From NCBI GenBank assembly GCA_004297665.1, contig SCUP01000104.1:1-6166 (forward strand): 6,166 bases of DNA, written 5' to 3'. The notes below the pieces were generated by a model. The model was not told where the DNA came from, made no database searches, and saw only the letters and a list, made by a program, of their open reading frames with translations. The DNA is from Nitrosarchaeum sp. (GTDB taxonomy: Archaea > Thermoproteota > Nitrososphaeria > Nitrososphaerales > Nitrosopumilaceae). Positions 1 to 5,866 of this stretch are shown in pieces (the stretch's first letter is position 1; each line of letters opens with the position of its first letter). Both the position numbers and the translations under genes were made by a program.

Positions 1-425
1 GGCATTGGCATAAGTTCTTTTGTTTCATTTGAAGCATAACCGAACATCAATCCTTGATCTCCTGCTCCTTGTTCCTTTTCTTTAGTTGCAGTTACTCCTT
101 GACTAATATCTGGACTTTGAGAATGTAATCTTAGTGTAACCTGACAAGAATCAGTATCAAACATCAAATCTTTGTTATTATATCCAATTTCTCTAATTAC
201 TTTTCTAACTAATTCCTCTTGAGATTTCTTGTCAAAATCAGCTTTTGATGTTACTTCTCCTGCAACTGCCACAAAATCTGTAGTTACCATTGTTTCAACT
301 GCTACTCTAGAGTCTGGATCTTGCCTGAGAAATTCATCTAAAAATGCGTCTGAAATTTGATCACATATCTTATCAGGATGACCCTCAGTAACTGATTCTG
401 AAGTAAACAGAAAATTATTAGTCAT
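1..425 (-). CDS. metK: S-adenosylmethionine synthetase, bacterial type (partial, N-terminal part)
   Basis: Methionine adenosyltransferase makes S-adenosylmethionine from ATP and methionine in the cytoplasm, the methyl donor for most methylation reactions. The gene starts with ATG at 425-423 and leaves the window after 141 complete codons, about a third of the usual length of 380-400 residues. The N-terminus carries the ATP/Mg-binding signature [12 protein letters not shown] (residues 8-19; His16 and Asp18 match the catalytic His and metal-binding Asp of the family). The second hallmark, [12 protein letters not shown], is at residues 120-131. These motifs belong to the bacterial/eukaryotic MetK family, not to the separate archaeal-type MAT family of most Euryarchaeota. 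It lies 8 bases downstream of the LSm stop codon on the same strand with no Shine-Dalgarno sequence, so co-transcription with LSm is likely (inference). Family assignment is very secure; only the C-terminus is missing. Confidence 0.96.
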   Translation of the reverse strand, partial: MTNNFLFTSESVTEGHPDKICDQISDAFLDEFLRQDPDSRVAVETMVTTDFVAVAGEVTSKADFDKKSQEELVRKVIREIGYNNKDLMFDTDSCQVTLRLHSQSPDISQGVTATKEKEQGAGDQGLMFGYASNETKELMPM

Positions 426-433
426 AAGAACCA

Positions 434-679
434 CTAGAGTTCATTTTCTAGTTTGATAAATAATACATTATTGCCTCTCACAATTACTCTGCCGTAATTT
501 GCAATTATTTTACCATCGTGGAGTTCTTCTGCATCAGTCATGATTAAATTCATGTATGAATCAACATTATCCATTTTTCCTTTGTATTCAACTTCATTTT
601 TCAGTCTTACAGTAACTTTCTTCTTGGTGCTTTTTTGAAGAGTTGTTAATGGTCTTTTTGCACTACTAGTTTGTGACAC
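434..679 (-). CDS. Sm-like archaeal RNA-binding protein (LSm/SmAP)
   Basis: This is a small RNA-binding protein of the Sm fold. Archaeal members form heptameric or hexameric rings that bind U-rich RNA and act in RNA processing and turnover (family knowledge). The protein has 81 residues. A basic, Ser/Thr-rich tail of about 20 residues precedes the Sm1 motif at about 22-52, with the uridine-pocket signature DSYMN (Asp40, Asn44). The Sm2 motif is at about 63-75, with VRGNNV (Arg68, Gly69, Asn70). The start is GTG at 679-677: the frame is closed by TAA at 685-683 and only a TTA codon lies between, so no ATG start is possible upstream. It is the first gene of a probable two-gene unit with metK and is divergent from the RadB-like gene. 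The many archaea that pair LSm with a ribosomal protein L37e gene do not show this arrangement. Identity is secure; the RNA partners are unknown. Confidence 0.94.
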   Translation of the reverse strand: MSQTSSAKRPLTTLQKSTKKKVTVRLKNEVEYKGKMDNVDSYMNLIMTDAEELHDGKIIANYGRVIVRGNNVLFIKLENEL

Positions 680-788
680 TAATTATTCACTTGTTTTGCT
701 TACGTTGTTCTCCAGAATAAAAGCCTTGCCTCTTTTATGAATTATGAAATTCCTTAAATTTTTTCATCGTTTTTAGATAATTACCCAA
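680..788. promoter_or_regulatory. Divergent promoter region between LSm and the RadB-like gene
   Basis: This 109-base AT-rich region separates two divergently read genes and so must hold both start signals. It contains a perfect 7-bp inverted repeat, ATAAAAG (717-723) and CTTTTAT (732-738), separated by 8 bases. Read outward on each strand, each arm reads CTTTTAT, which resembles an archaeal TATA box. The minus-strand copy would start transcription near 694, about 15 bases before the LSm GTG. The plus-strand copy would start near 762, leaving a leader of about 27 bases for the RadB-like gene. An alternative plus-strand element, CTTAAATT at 753-760, would give an almost leaderless transcript. 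Neither gene has a Shine-Dalgarno sequence. The positions are read from the sequence; promoter function is inferred from typical archaeal TATA-to-start distance. Confidence 0.5.
717..738. repeat. 7-bp perfect inverted repeat with 8-base spacer in the divergent promoter
   Basis: The arms ATAAAAG (717-723) and CTTTTAT (732-738) are exact reverse complements around the spacer CCTTGCCT. They could be back-to-back TATA boxes for the two divergent genes, or a dimeric regulator site overlapping the promoters. In AT-rich DNA an arm of this length can also arise by chance. Confidence 0.5.
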
Positions 789-1448
789 ATGATCTCTACA
801 GGATTACAACAATTAGACGAATTTTTATCTGGTGGAATACCTAATGGTGTAATTACCGACATTTATGGTGGAAGTGGAACTGGTAAAACTCAACTATTAT
901 TTCAAATCTGCATAAATGCAATAAAAAATGGAGGAAATGTTCTATATCAAGATACAACAGGTAGTTTTAGACCTGAACGAATTCTTGAAATTCAAAAACA
1001 ACAAAATTTGACATTTGACATTCTTGAAAAAATAACAGTTTCACGAATTACTAATACTTCTGAACAAATCAAATCAATTGATATTATGAATGCCTCAAAC
1101 TTTTCTCTAATTGTAATTGATAACATTACTGATTTATTTTCCTATGAATATACAAAAGAAGATACAACATTTGAAAAAAATTCTCTATTTATCAAATATA
1201 TTCACAACCTATCATTAATTGCTATTAATAAAAAAATTCCTATTGTTATTACTAATATGATTAGAAACATAGAAGGTACAGAAATGGAAAATATGAGAAC
1301 TGCAATTGATCCATTTACACACATAAAAATTAAACTTACAAAAATTTCATCAAAATTTCATGGAGAAATAAGATGGCTTCTTCATCAAACTCATTTTTCT
1401 TATAAAATACATGCCGCAGGATTATCTAATTATACTGAAGATATTTAA
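789..1448 (+). CDS. RadB-like RecA/Rad51-family ATPase (divergent recombinase paralogue)
   Basis: This is a RecA-fold ATPase of the RadA/RadB/Rad51 group, probably an accessory protein in homologous recombination or repair. At 219 residues it is only the ATPase core. It lacks the N-terminal helix-hairpin-helix domain and polymerisation linker of true RadA, which matches the size and layout of RadB. Landmarks in order: TGLQQLDEFLSGGIPNG (4-20), Walker A GGSGTGKT (27-34, Lys33), the Rad51-type FRPERI (60-65), Walker B LIVID (107-111) followed by NITDLFSYEY, and ITNMI (154-158) where the family has TNQV. Several key residues differ. The catalytic Glu of the usual DTEG is Thr57 (DTTGSF), the gamma-phosphate-sensing Gln of TNQV is Met157, and the L1 region (about 121-131) lacks the usual Gly-Arg-Gly and Arg-Gln. 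ATP binding therefore looks intact, while hydrolysis and DNA coupling look altered (inference). It heads a same-strand run leading to lhr. ATG at 789 is directly followed by family-like sequence. Confidence 0.88.
   Translation: MISTGLQQLDEFLSGGIPNGVITDIYGGSGTGKTQLLFQICINAIKNGGNVLYQDTTGSFRPERILEIQKQQNLTFDILEKITVSRITNTSEQIKSIDIMNASNFSLIVIDNITDLFSYEYTKEDTTFEKNSLFIKYIHNLSLIAINKKIPIVITNMIRNIEGTEMENMRTAIDPFTHIKIKLTKISSKFHGEIRWLLHQTHFSYKIHAAGLSNYTEDI
1442..1448 (+). promoter_or_regulatory. Possible TATA element for the small ORF and lhr
   Basis: TATTTAA overlaps the stop codon of the RadB-like gene. At the usual archaeal spacing of about 26 bases, transcription would start at or next to the ATG at 1471, giving a leaderless message for the small membrane ORF with lhr behind it. 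The sequence is AT-rich, so this is only suggestive. Confidence 0.25.
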
Positions 1449-1470
1449 CCGTCAATCATAAAGTTTAGCA

Positions 1471-1590
1471 ATGGCAGGAATTTTTGATTCAATTCCAATA
1501 ATTACTATAGTCTTATTTGCACTTGGCCTAGTTGGCGTAATGGTTTATGAAAGATCACGATCAAATACAACAAAAGAATCAGTTTCCTGA
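1471..1590 (+). CDS. Small single-pass membrane protein (39 aa), hypothetical
   Basis: I do not recognise this protein family. A 40-codon frame runs from ATG (1471) to TGA (1588-1590). It encodes a short N-terminus, MAGIFDS, then one strongly hydrophobic stretch at residues 8-26 (IPIITIVLFALGLVGVMVY), then a polar tail with Arg28, Arg30 and Lys35 (ERSRSNTTKESVS). By the positive-inside rule the tail would be cytoplasmic and the N-terminus outside. It starts 22 bases after the RadB-like stop codon and fills what would otherwise be a gap before lhr. It overlaps the first 44 bases of lhr in a different frame. The coherent layout of Met, transmembrane helix and basic flank favours a real gene over chance, but length alone cannot prove it. 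It has no Shine-Dalgarno sequence; a TATA-like element at 1442-1448 would make it leaderless. Translation of lhr may be coupled to it (inference). Confidence 0.55.
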   Translation: MAGIFDSIPIITIVLFALGLVGVMVYERSRSNTTKESVS

Positions 1591-4300
1591 TTCAGTACTT
1601 GATTCACTATTTGCTCATTTTGGATTTACCAATCTAACTGAAATTCAGAAAAAAGCTTCCCCTATAATTTTACAAAAAAAAGATTGTCTAGTAATTGCAC
1701 CAACTGGTTCGGGTAAAACAGAATGTTCTGTAATTCCAGTTTTTTCACTAGTAAAAAAATCAAAAAAACTTGGAAAAATTAAAGTTCTTTACATTACTCC
1801 ATTACGAGCACTAAATCGAGATGTGTTCCGAAGGATTACCAAATATGCTCAAAGTAATGATCTTTCAATTGAAATAAGACATGGTGATACAACTCAGATT
1901 GCAAGAAGAAAAATCACTGAAAATCCTCCAGACGTTCTAATAACAACTCCTGAAACTCTAGTTATTCTTCTTACACAGATAAAGATGTTAGATGCACTAT
2001 CTGAACTTGAATGGATTATTATTGATGAGATACATGAATTACTTGCTAGCGAAAGAGGTTCTCAACTATCATTAAGTATGGAGCGATTACAGCTTAATTC
2101 AAAACATTATCTTACAAAAATTGGATTGTCTGCAACAGTTGGTAATTTTGAAGAAGCTGGAAAATTTGTGGTAGGAACCAAAAGAAAATGTCAAATTATT
2201 CGAGATATTTCTGTTCGAAAATATGATGTTGAAGTTAAATTTGTAGATGGAACAATTTCAGATGTTGCAGATAAAATAATTGAATATGTTTTAGAACTGA
2301 ATTTAGATTCCCCTATACTTCTTTTTACTAATACTCGAGGAGAGGCTGAATTCTTAGCTTCTATACTAAAAGAAAAATCATCTATCAATATAGAATTACA
2401 TCATGGATCATTATCAAAAGAAGTCAGAGAGGATACAGAGCTTACATTAAGAGAAGGAAAACGTGGTATTGTAGTTTGTACTTCCTCACTTGAATTAGGA
2501 TTGGATATCGGTTCAATAGAATTGGTAATTCATTATGGTTCTCCTAGACAAGTGTCAAAACTAATTCAAAGAATAGGACGTAGCAGACATAACAGAGATG
2601 CTTCTGCTAAGGGGCTAATAATTACAAACAATTCGGATGATGAATTTGAAGCAAGAGCAATACTAGATCGTATTAAAGAAGGTTCCATAGAAGAGCAAAA
2701 AATTCATGATAGTTCTTTGGATGTACTTGCACATCATCTTGTTGGAATGACAATGCAACTTGGAGAAATTTCTGTGAATTTAGCATTGGAAACAATAAAC
2801 AACGCGTATCCATTTAGAAATTTACAATTAGAGGATTTATTGTGTGTTTTAGATTTGCTTGATTCTAACTATTTGATCTTCTTTGATAGAACAAAAATGA
2901 CTTTCTGGAAAAAAGGTCGTTCTTTCAAATATTACTTTGAAAATCTTTCTACAATTCCTGATATTCTTAAATTCAAAGTATTTGATAGTGTTGGAAAAAA
3001 AATCATTGGAACATTGGATCAAAGATTTGTAGGTGATTTTGGAGATTCTGGTAATGTTTTTGTTCTAAAAGGCTCACAATGGAGAATACTCAATGTGGAT
3101 GAAAAATCACTTTCAGTAAATGTTGAGCCCTTTAGAGGAGGAGGCATAACTGTTCCTTATTGGGAAGGAGAAAGTATTCCTGTTGATTATAATACTGCAA
3201 AAAAAGTTGGTACATTTCGTAGCAAAGTAAAGAATGGTTCATTGAAATTAATCAATAAAACTATTGAAGAATTAAGTTTTAATGAAATTTCAGATGAAAA
3301 AAATATTGTTATAGAGTCTAGTCGTTCACAGGGTTCAATAGTAGTACATTCTTGTTTTGGAACAAAAATTAATTCAACATTATCTACTTTACTTTCTTCA
3401 ATGATATCTTCAGTGTTAGGTTCCATGGTTGATTCACGTTCTGATGGTTATAGAATAGTTTTATCTTCTAGATCACGAATTTCTGAAAAACTTTTTCTTG
3501 AAATTATAAAAGACGATTATGATCTTTATTCAATTGTAACTGCATCTTTAGTAGGAACTCATAATGTAAATTGGAAAACATGGTGTGTTGCAAAGAAATT
3601 TGGGATTGTTGGAAGAGGAGCAATTTATGAAAAAAAATCAGCCAGATTTTTATATGAAAGATATGCTAAAACCTCTCTTGTAAAAGAAGCATTACGCGAA
3701 TTATTTCATGATAAATATGATCTTGAAAATGCTGATAAAATCCTTAAAAAAATTAGAGATAATGAAATTATAATTAAATGGCTAGAAATAGATAAATTCT
3801 CCAAATTAGCTGAACCAATTTTAGATCATACTGCAAAATATTATTCATCTCCTGCTAATCTTGACAAAGGAATACTTGATCTTGTCAAAATAAGATTGGC
3901 AAAGACAAAACATCGTCTTATTTGTGCACGATGTGGGAAATGGGAGCGAGTAGTAGAAACCAACGAAGTCAAAAATACACTGATCTGTCCTTATTGTAAG
4001 GCAAGACAAATTACTGCCACTTTTTATTCGGATTATGATCTTCCAAAAATAATACGTAAAAAATATGGGGGGAAAAAACTTTCTGTAGATGAAAAACACA
4101 AGTTTGATCGAGCCTGGAAAGTCTCTTCTTTAATAGAAAATTTTGGCAAAATTGCAATCACTGTCATGTCTGGATATGGAGTTGGTGCTGATACTGCAGC
4201 ACGTATATTGCGAAATATGATCGATGAAGAACATCTCTTTAAGCAAATATACGAAGCAGAAAGACAATATGTTGTAACTAGGGGATTTTGGGATTCTTAA
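1547..4300 (+). CDS. Lhr-type superfamily 2 DNA/RNA helicase (aLhr)
   Basis: This is a large ATP-dependent helicase of the Lhr family; archaeal members act on DNA-RNA hybrids or branched DNA in repair or RNA metabolism. The protein has 917 residues. Two RecA domains carry all motifs: FGFTNLTEIQ (25-34), Walker A APTGSGKTE (51-59), Ia TPLRALNRD (84-92), Ib TTPETL (133-138), II DEIH (160-163), III SAT (195-197), IV LLFTNTRGEAE (258-268), V TSSLELGLDIG (312-322) and VI QRIGRSRH (341-348). The Lhr-specific winged helix and later domains follow, with FVLKGSQWRI (505-514), VPYWEGE (536-542) and WKTWCVAKKFG (676-686). Near the C-terminus Cys793, Cys796, Cys814 and Cys817 form a likely zinc site, and GYGVGADTAARIL (876-888) resembles a helix-hairpin-helix. 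The four cysteines suggest the archaeal aLhr1-like group (from memory, moderate certainty). ATG 1547 is the only usable start: the frame is closed by TAA at 1538-1540, and no ATG, GTG or TTG follows before the helicase core. Confidence 0.95.
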   Translation: MKDHDQIQQKNQFPDSVLDSLFAHFGFTNLTEIQKKASPIILQKKDCLVIAPTGSGKTECSVIPVFSLVKKSKKLGKIKVLYITPLRALNRDVFRRITKYAQSNDLSIEIRHGDTTQIARRKITENPPDVLITTPETLVILLTQIKMLDALSELEWIIIDEIHELLASERGSQLSLSMERLQLNSKHYLTKIGLSATVGNFEEAGKFVVGTKRKCQIIRDISVRKYDVEVKFVDGTISDVADKIIEYVLELNLDSPILLFTNTRGEAEFLASILKEKSSINIELHHGSLSKEVREDTELTLREGKRGIVVCTSSLELGLDIGSIELVIHYGSPRQVSKLIQRIGRSRHNRDASAKGLIITNNSDDEFEARAILDRIKEGSIEEQKIHDSSLDVLAHHLVGMTMQLGEISVNLALETINNAYPFRNLQLEDLLCVLDLLDSNYLIFFDRTKMTFWKKGRSFKYYFENLSTIPDILKFKVFDSVGKKIIGTLDQRFVGDFGDSGNVFVLKGSQWRILNVDEKSLSVNVEPFRGGGITVPYWEGESIPVDYNTAKKVGTFRSKVKNGSLKLINKTIEELSFNEISDEKNIVIESSRSQGSIVVHSCFGTKINSTLSTLLSSMISSVLGSMVDSRSDGYRIVLSSRSRISEKLFLEIIKDDYDLYSIVTASLVGTHNVNWKTWCVAKKFGIVGRGAIYEKKSARFLYERYAKTSLVKEALRELFHDKYDLENADKILKKIRDNEIIIKWLEIDKFSKLAEPILDHTAKYYSSPANLDKGILDLVKIRLAKTKHRLICARCGKWERVVETNEVKNTLICPYCKARQITATFYSDYDLPKIIRKKYGGKKLSVDEKHKFDRAWKVSSLIENFGKIAITVMSGYGVGADTAARILRNMIDEEHLFKQIYEAERQYVVTRGFWDS

Positions 4301-5694
4301 TTTTTCTTTGTGATTTTAGAGAATGCTGTAAGAGATAATTCAACTCTTCCTTCTAAACCTGCTTTTGCATTTACTCCTGTTATTGAAATTATTTCTCCCA
4401 ATTCACATTTGTCTATTAATCTGGCTTGATTTCTCCATCCTTTAACCCAAATTTGACCAGTATCGTCTTCAACAAACATCTCTGATAATAAAATTGATTC
4501 TCCTGATTTAGTTTGAATTTCTCGCCTTTCTGGAATTTTAAGTATTATAGCTTCAATACAGTAATTTCCATCTACTTTGACTTCATTGATCTTTGTTCTT
4601 ATCTTTGCCAATGATGGAATTGATTCATCATTTTCTAATTTTCTTACAAATGAATTATTATCTAATGTAACAGAGTTTCCATATACTTTTGATGGCATGC
4701 ACTCAATAACATCACCTTCCTTACAAATATTCGTAGAATTTGAATAATCAGTAATGTTGTAAATGTTTTTTTTATTATCAACACACAAAATCATTTTCTT
4801 TCCATTATCTGTTATTTCCATTGAAAGAATTCTTGCAATTATAGGCTGTACTTCTTTACCGCCTTCAATTTCAATTATTGTTGAATCATTACCATGAATC
4901 TCTAGTCCTTGATTCCCATTTTTTATATTGATACCAAGTAATCTTACTTTGGCACCTTGAGAAATCATACTTGGAATAGATGATTCATCTTTTCCCCATA
5001 GAACCGCTCTCATAGAATTTCCATCTTTTCCTTTTAGCCTCATTCTCAGTGCTTTTCCAGGCTGACCTCGTGAATTTGTAAATTCCATACTGCTTACAAT
5101 ACCATCTATCATTCCTGTAATCACAAGATCTTTTTGCCCTTCTTGCAGCTCACTGATATCTTTTGTAATCTTGTCTATAGTTGGAATCTCACTTTTGTTA
5201 TTTGTTATTTCTATATTAGAACCTGAACCAATATTGATAGTTGGGGATCCATTAAGATCTGATTTTACATATGCTTTGATAATTTTAATTAAATCACCTG
5301 GTTTGATATTTTCAATTCCAGGTAAATTTGCTTTATCATCCCATAATTTTACACTGGCAGTTGAATTTGTATCATATACAGTCATGGTCCTAAGATAAAA
5401 AGGCGAACCATCTTTGCGAGAAAATTGTTTTGTAGGAGATACATTAAGAACTCTGGTTTCTAAAGAGATTTCTTTTGCTCCTGCATAAAGATCCTTTAAA
5501 CTCATTTCAACTTTTAATGGTCCTGACAAAGAAATTCCAAAATCAGATGCAATCAAAAACAGAGCTCCTTGGTCTGTTAGATAACCTGCTCCTATTTTCT
5601 CTTTTTTCTGTTTAATTTGCTCATCAATATCATCTCTAGTTAATTCTGGTTTTTGCTCAAGTAATTTACTTACAAGAATATCAAATTCAGACAA
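4297..5694 (-). CDS. Archaeal replication protein A, multi-OB-fold single-stranded DNA-binding protein
   Basis: RPA coats single-stranded DNA in replication, recombination and repair. The 465-residue protein opens with a helical segment (about 1-57: PELTRDDIDEQIKQKK, then LTDQGALFLIASDFGISL) typical of the N-terminal domain of archaeal RPA41-like proteins. About four OB folds follow: about 66-166 (with VKLWDD, 115-120), 172-277 (with RAVLWGKDE, 229-237), a more degenerate one at 281-355, and 363-460 (with IWVKGWRNQA, 415-424). LW and GW in these strands match the DNA-contacting aromatic positions of the family. No zinc-binding CxxC pair is present; the five cysteines (304, 324, 332, 379, 430) are scattered. 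The start is TTG at 5694-5692. The frame is closed by TAG at 5712-5710 with no ATG between, and the first internal Met (64) would remove the N-terminal domain. It converges on lhr with a 4-base overlap and diverges from the ABC gene. Confidence 0.9.
   Translation of the reverse strand: MSEFDILVSKLLEQKPELTRDDIDEQIKQKKEKIGAGYLTDQGALFLIASDFGISLSGPLKVEMSLKDLYAGAKEISLETRVLNVSPTKQFSRKDGSPFYLRTMTVYDTNSTASVKLWDDKANLPGIENIKPGDLIKIIKAYVKSDLNGSPTINIGSGSNIEITNNKSEIPTIDKITKDISELQEGQKDLVITGMIDGIVSSMEFTNSRGQPGKALRMRLKGKDGNSMRAVLWGKDESSIPSMISQGAKVRLLGINIKNGNQGLEIHGNDSTIIEIEGGKEVQPIIARILSMEITDNGKKMILCVDNKKNIYNITDYSNSTNICKEGDVIECMPSKVYGNSVTLDNNSFVRKLENDESIPSLAKIRTKINEVKVDGNYCIEAIILKIPERREIQTKSGESILLSEMFVEDDTGQIWVKGWRNQARLIDKCELGEIISITGVNAKAGLEGRVELSLTAFSKITKKN
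4298..4309 (+). terminator. Possible T-rich terminator after lhr
   Basis: The lhr stop codon runs straight into a T-rich stretch (TTTTTCTTT at 4301-4309), with a second T-run shortly after. Archaeal RNA polymerase often terminates at such U-tracts without a hairpin. No hairpin is visible, and the tract lies inside the 3' end of the opposing RPA gene, so this is tentative. Confidence 0.3.
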
Positions 5695-5717
5695 TTCATT
5701 GTTTGTAAACTAGATCT

Positions 5718-5729
5718 ATTAATAAAAAT
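5718..5729 (-). promoter_or_regulatory. Probable TATA element for RPA
   Basis: On the minus strand this reads TTTTTATTAATA, a good archaeal TATA-like match. The usual spacing of about 26 bases puts the transcription start near 5698, so the RPA message would be leaderless or have only a few bases before the TTG start at 5694. No Shine-Dalgarno sequence precedes the start, which fits a near-leaderless transcript. Confidence 0.4.
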
Positions 5730-5802
5730 TTCATTAATATTTTGTAGCATGTATGATTCTCAGATGATCGCTAAACTATAGCTTTTTTGTTTATTCAAAT
5801 AA

Positions 5803-5808
5803 TTTATA
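5803..5808 (+). promoter_or_regulatory. Possible TATA element for the ABC transporter gene
   Basis: TTTATA within AATTTATACTATG would place transcription start near 5832. That gives a leader of about 35 bases which contains the AAGGAGA candidate ribosome-binding site. A leadered message would set this gene apart from the others in the window. Confidence 0.35.
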
Positions 5809-5846
5809 CTATGATTATGGCGATTTACCTCATTACCTAAATTAAT

Positions 5847-5853
5847 AAGGAGA
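5847..5853 (+). promoter_or_regulatory. Shine-Dalgarno-like sequence before the ABC ATPase gene
   Basis: AAGGAGA is a strong match to the anti-Shine-Dalgarno end of 16S rRNA. The spacing of about 13-14 bases to the ATG at 5867 is longer than usual, and no other in-frame start lies between. It is the only convincing purine-rich motif upstream of any gene here, but it may be fortuitous. Confidence 0.35.
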
Positions 5854-5866
5854 TCGCATTCTTTTC

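Larger units (their letters stand above)
5695..5866. other. Divergent intergenic region between RPA and the ABC transporter gene
   Basis: This 172-base non-coding, AT-rich stretch separates two divergent genes. It holds the minus-strand TATA element for RPA (5729-5718), a plus-strand TATA-like element (5803-5808) and a purine-rich ribosome-binding-site candidate (5847-5853). A weak 4-bp stem (GCTA 5770-5773, TAGC 5779-5782) before six Ts is present but is too short to call a terminator. GATCGC occurs twice (5766-5771 and 5852-5857), with no clear meaning. I see no RNA gene or repeat array in it. Confidence 0.6.

Noticed and set aside
1471..1620. Programmed frameshift fusing the membrane helix to the Lhr helicase
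   Set aside because: The helicase has its own ATG at 1547 and a normal-length N-terminus, and no clear slippery site is seen, so a fusion is not needed.
2191..2388. 65-codon minus-strand ORF inside lhr
   Set aside because: It lies wholly within the helicase core coding region, has a low-complexity Ser-rich translation and no recognisable motif; it is a shadow of lhr.
3187..3426. 79-codon minus-strand ORF inside lhr
   Set aside because: It is antisense to a well-supported Lhr domain, with no own promoter or family resemblance.
3845..4099. 84-codon minus-strand ORF over the Lhr zinc-site region
   Set aside because: It is antisense to the conserved cysteine region, and its composition reflects the complement of lhr codons.
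5171..5398. 75-codon plus-strand ORF with hydrophobic stretches, opposite RPA
   Set aside because: The hydrophobic look comes from reading the complement of the RPA OB-fold 1 codons; no independent start signal is seen.
4297..5694. Zinc finger in RPA
   Set aside because: Some archaeal RPAs have one, but the five cysteines here are isolated and form no CxxC pair.
5770..5788. Hairpin GCTA/TAGC followed by six Ts
   Set aside because: A 4-bp stem is too weak for a terminator, and it lies between divergent genes where none is needed.
5811..5840. 9-codon upstream ORF (ATG ATT ATG GCG ... TAA) before the ABC gene
   Set aside because: If the TATA element at 5803-5808 is used, transcription starts near 5832, inside this frame; it is most likely chance.
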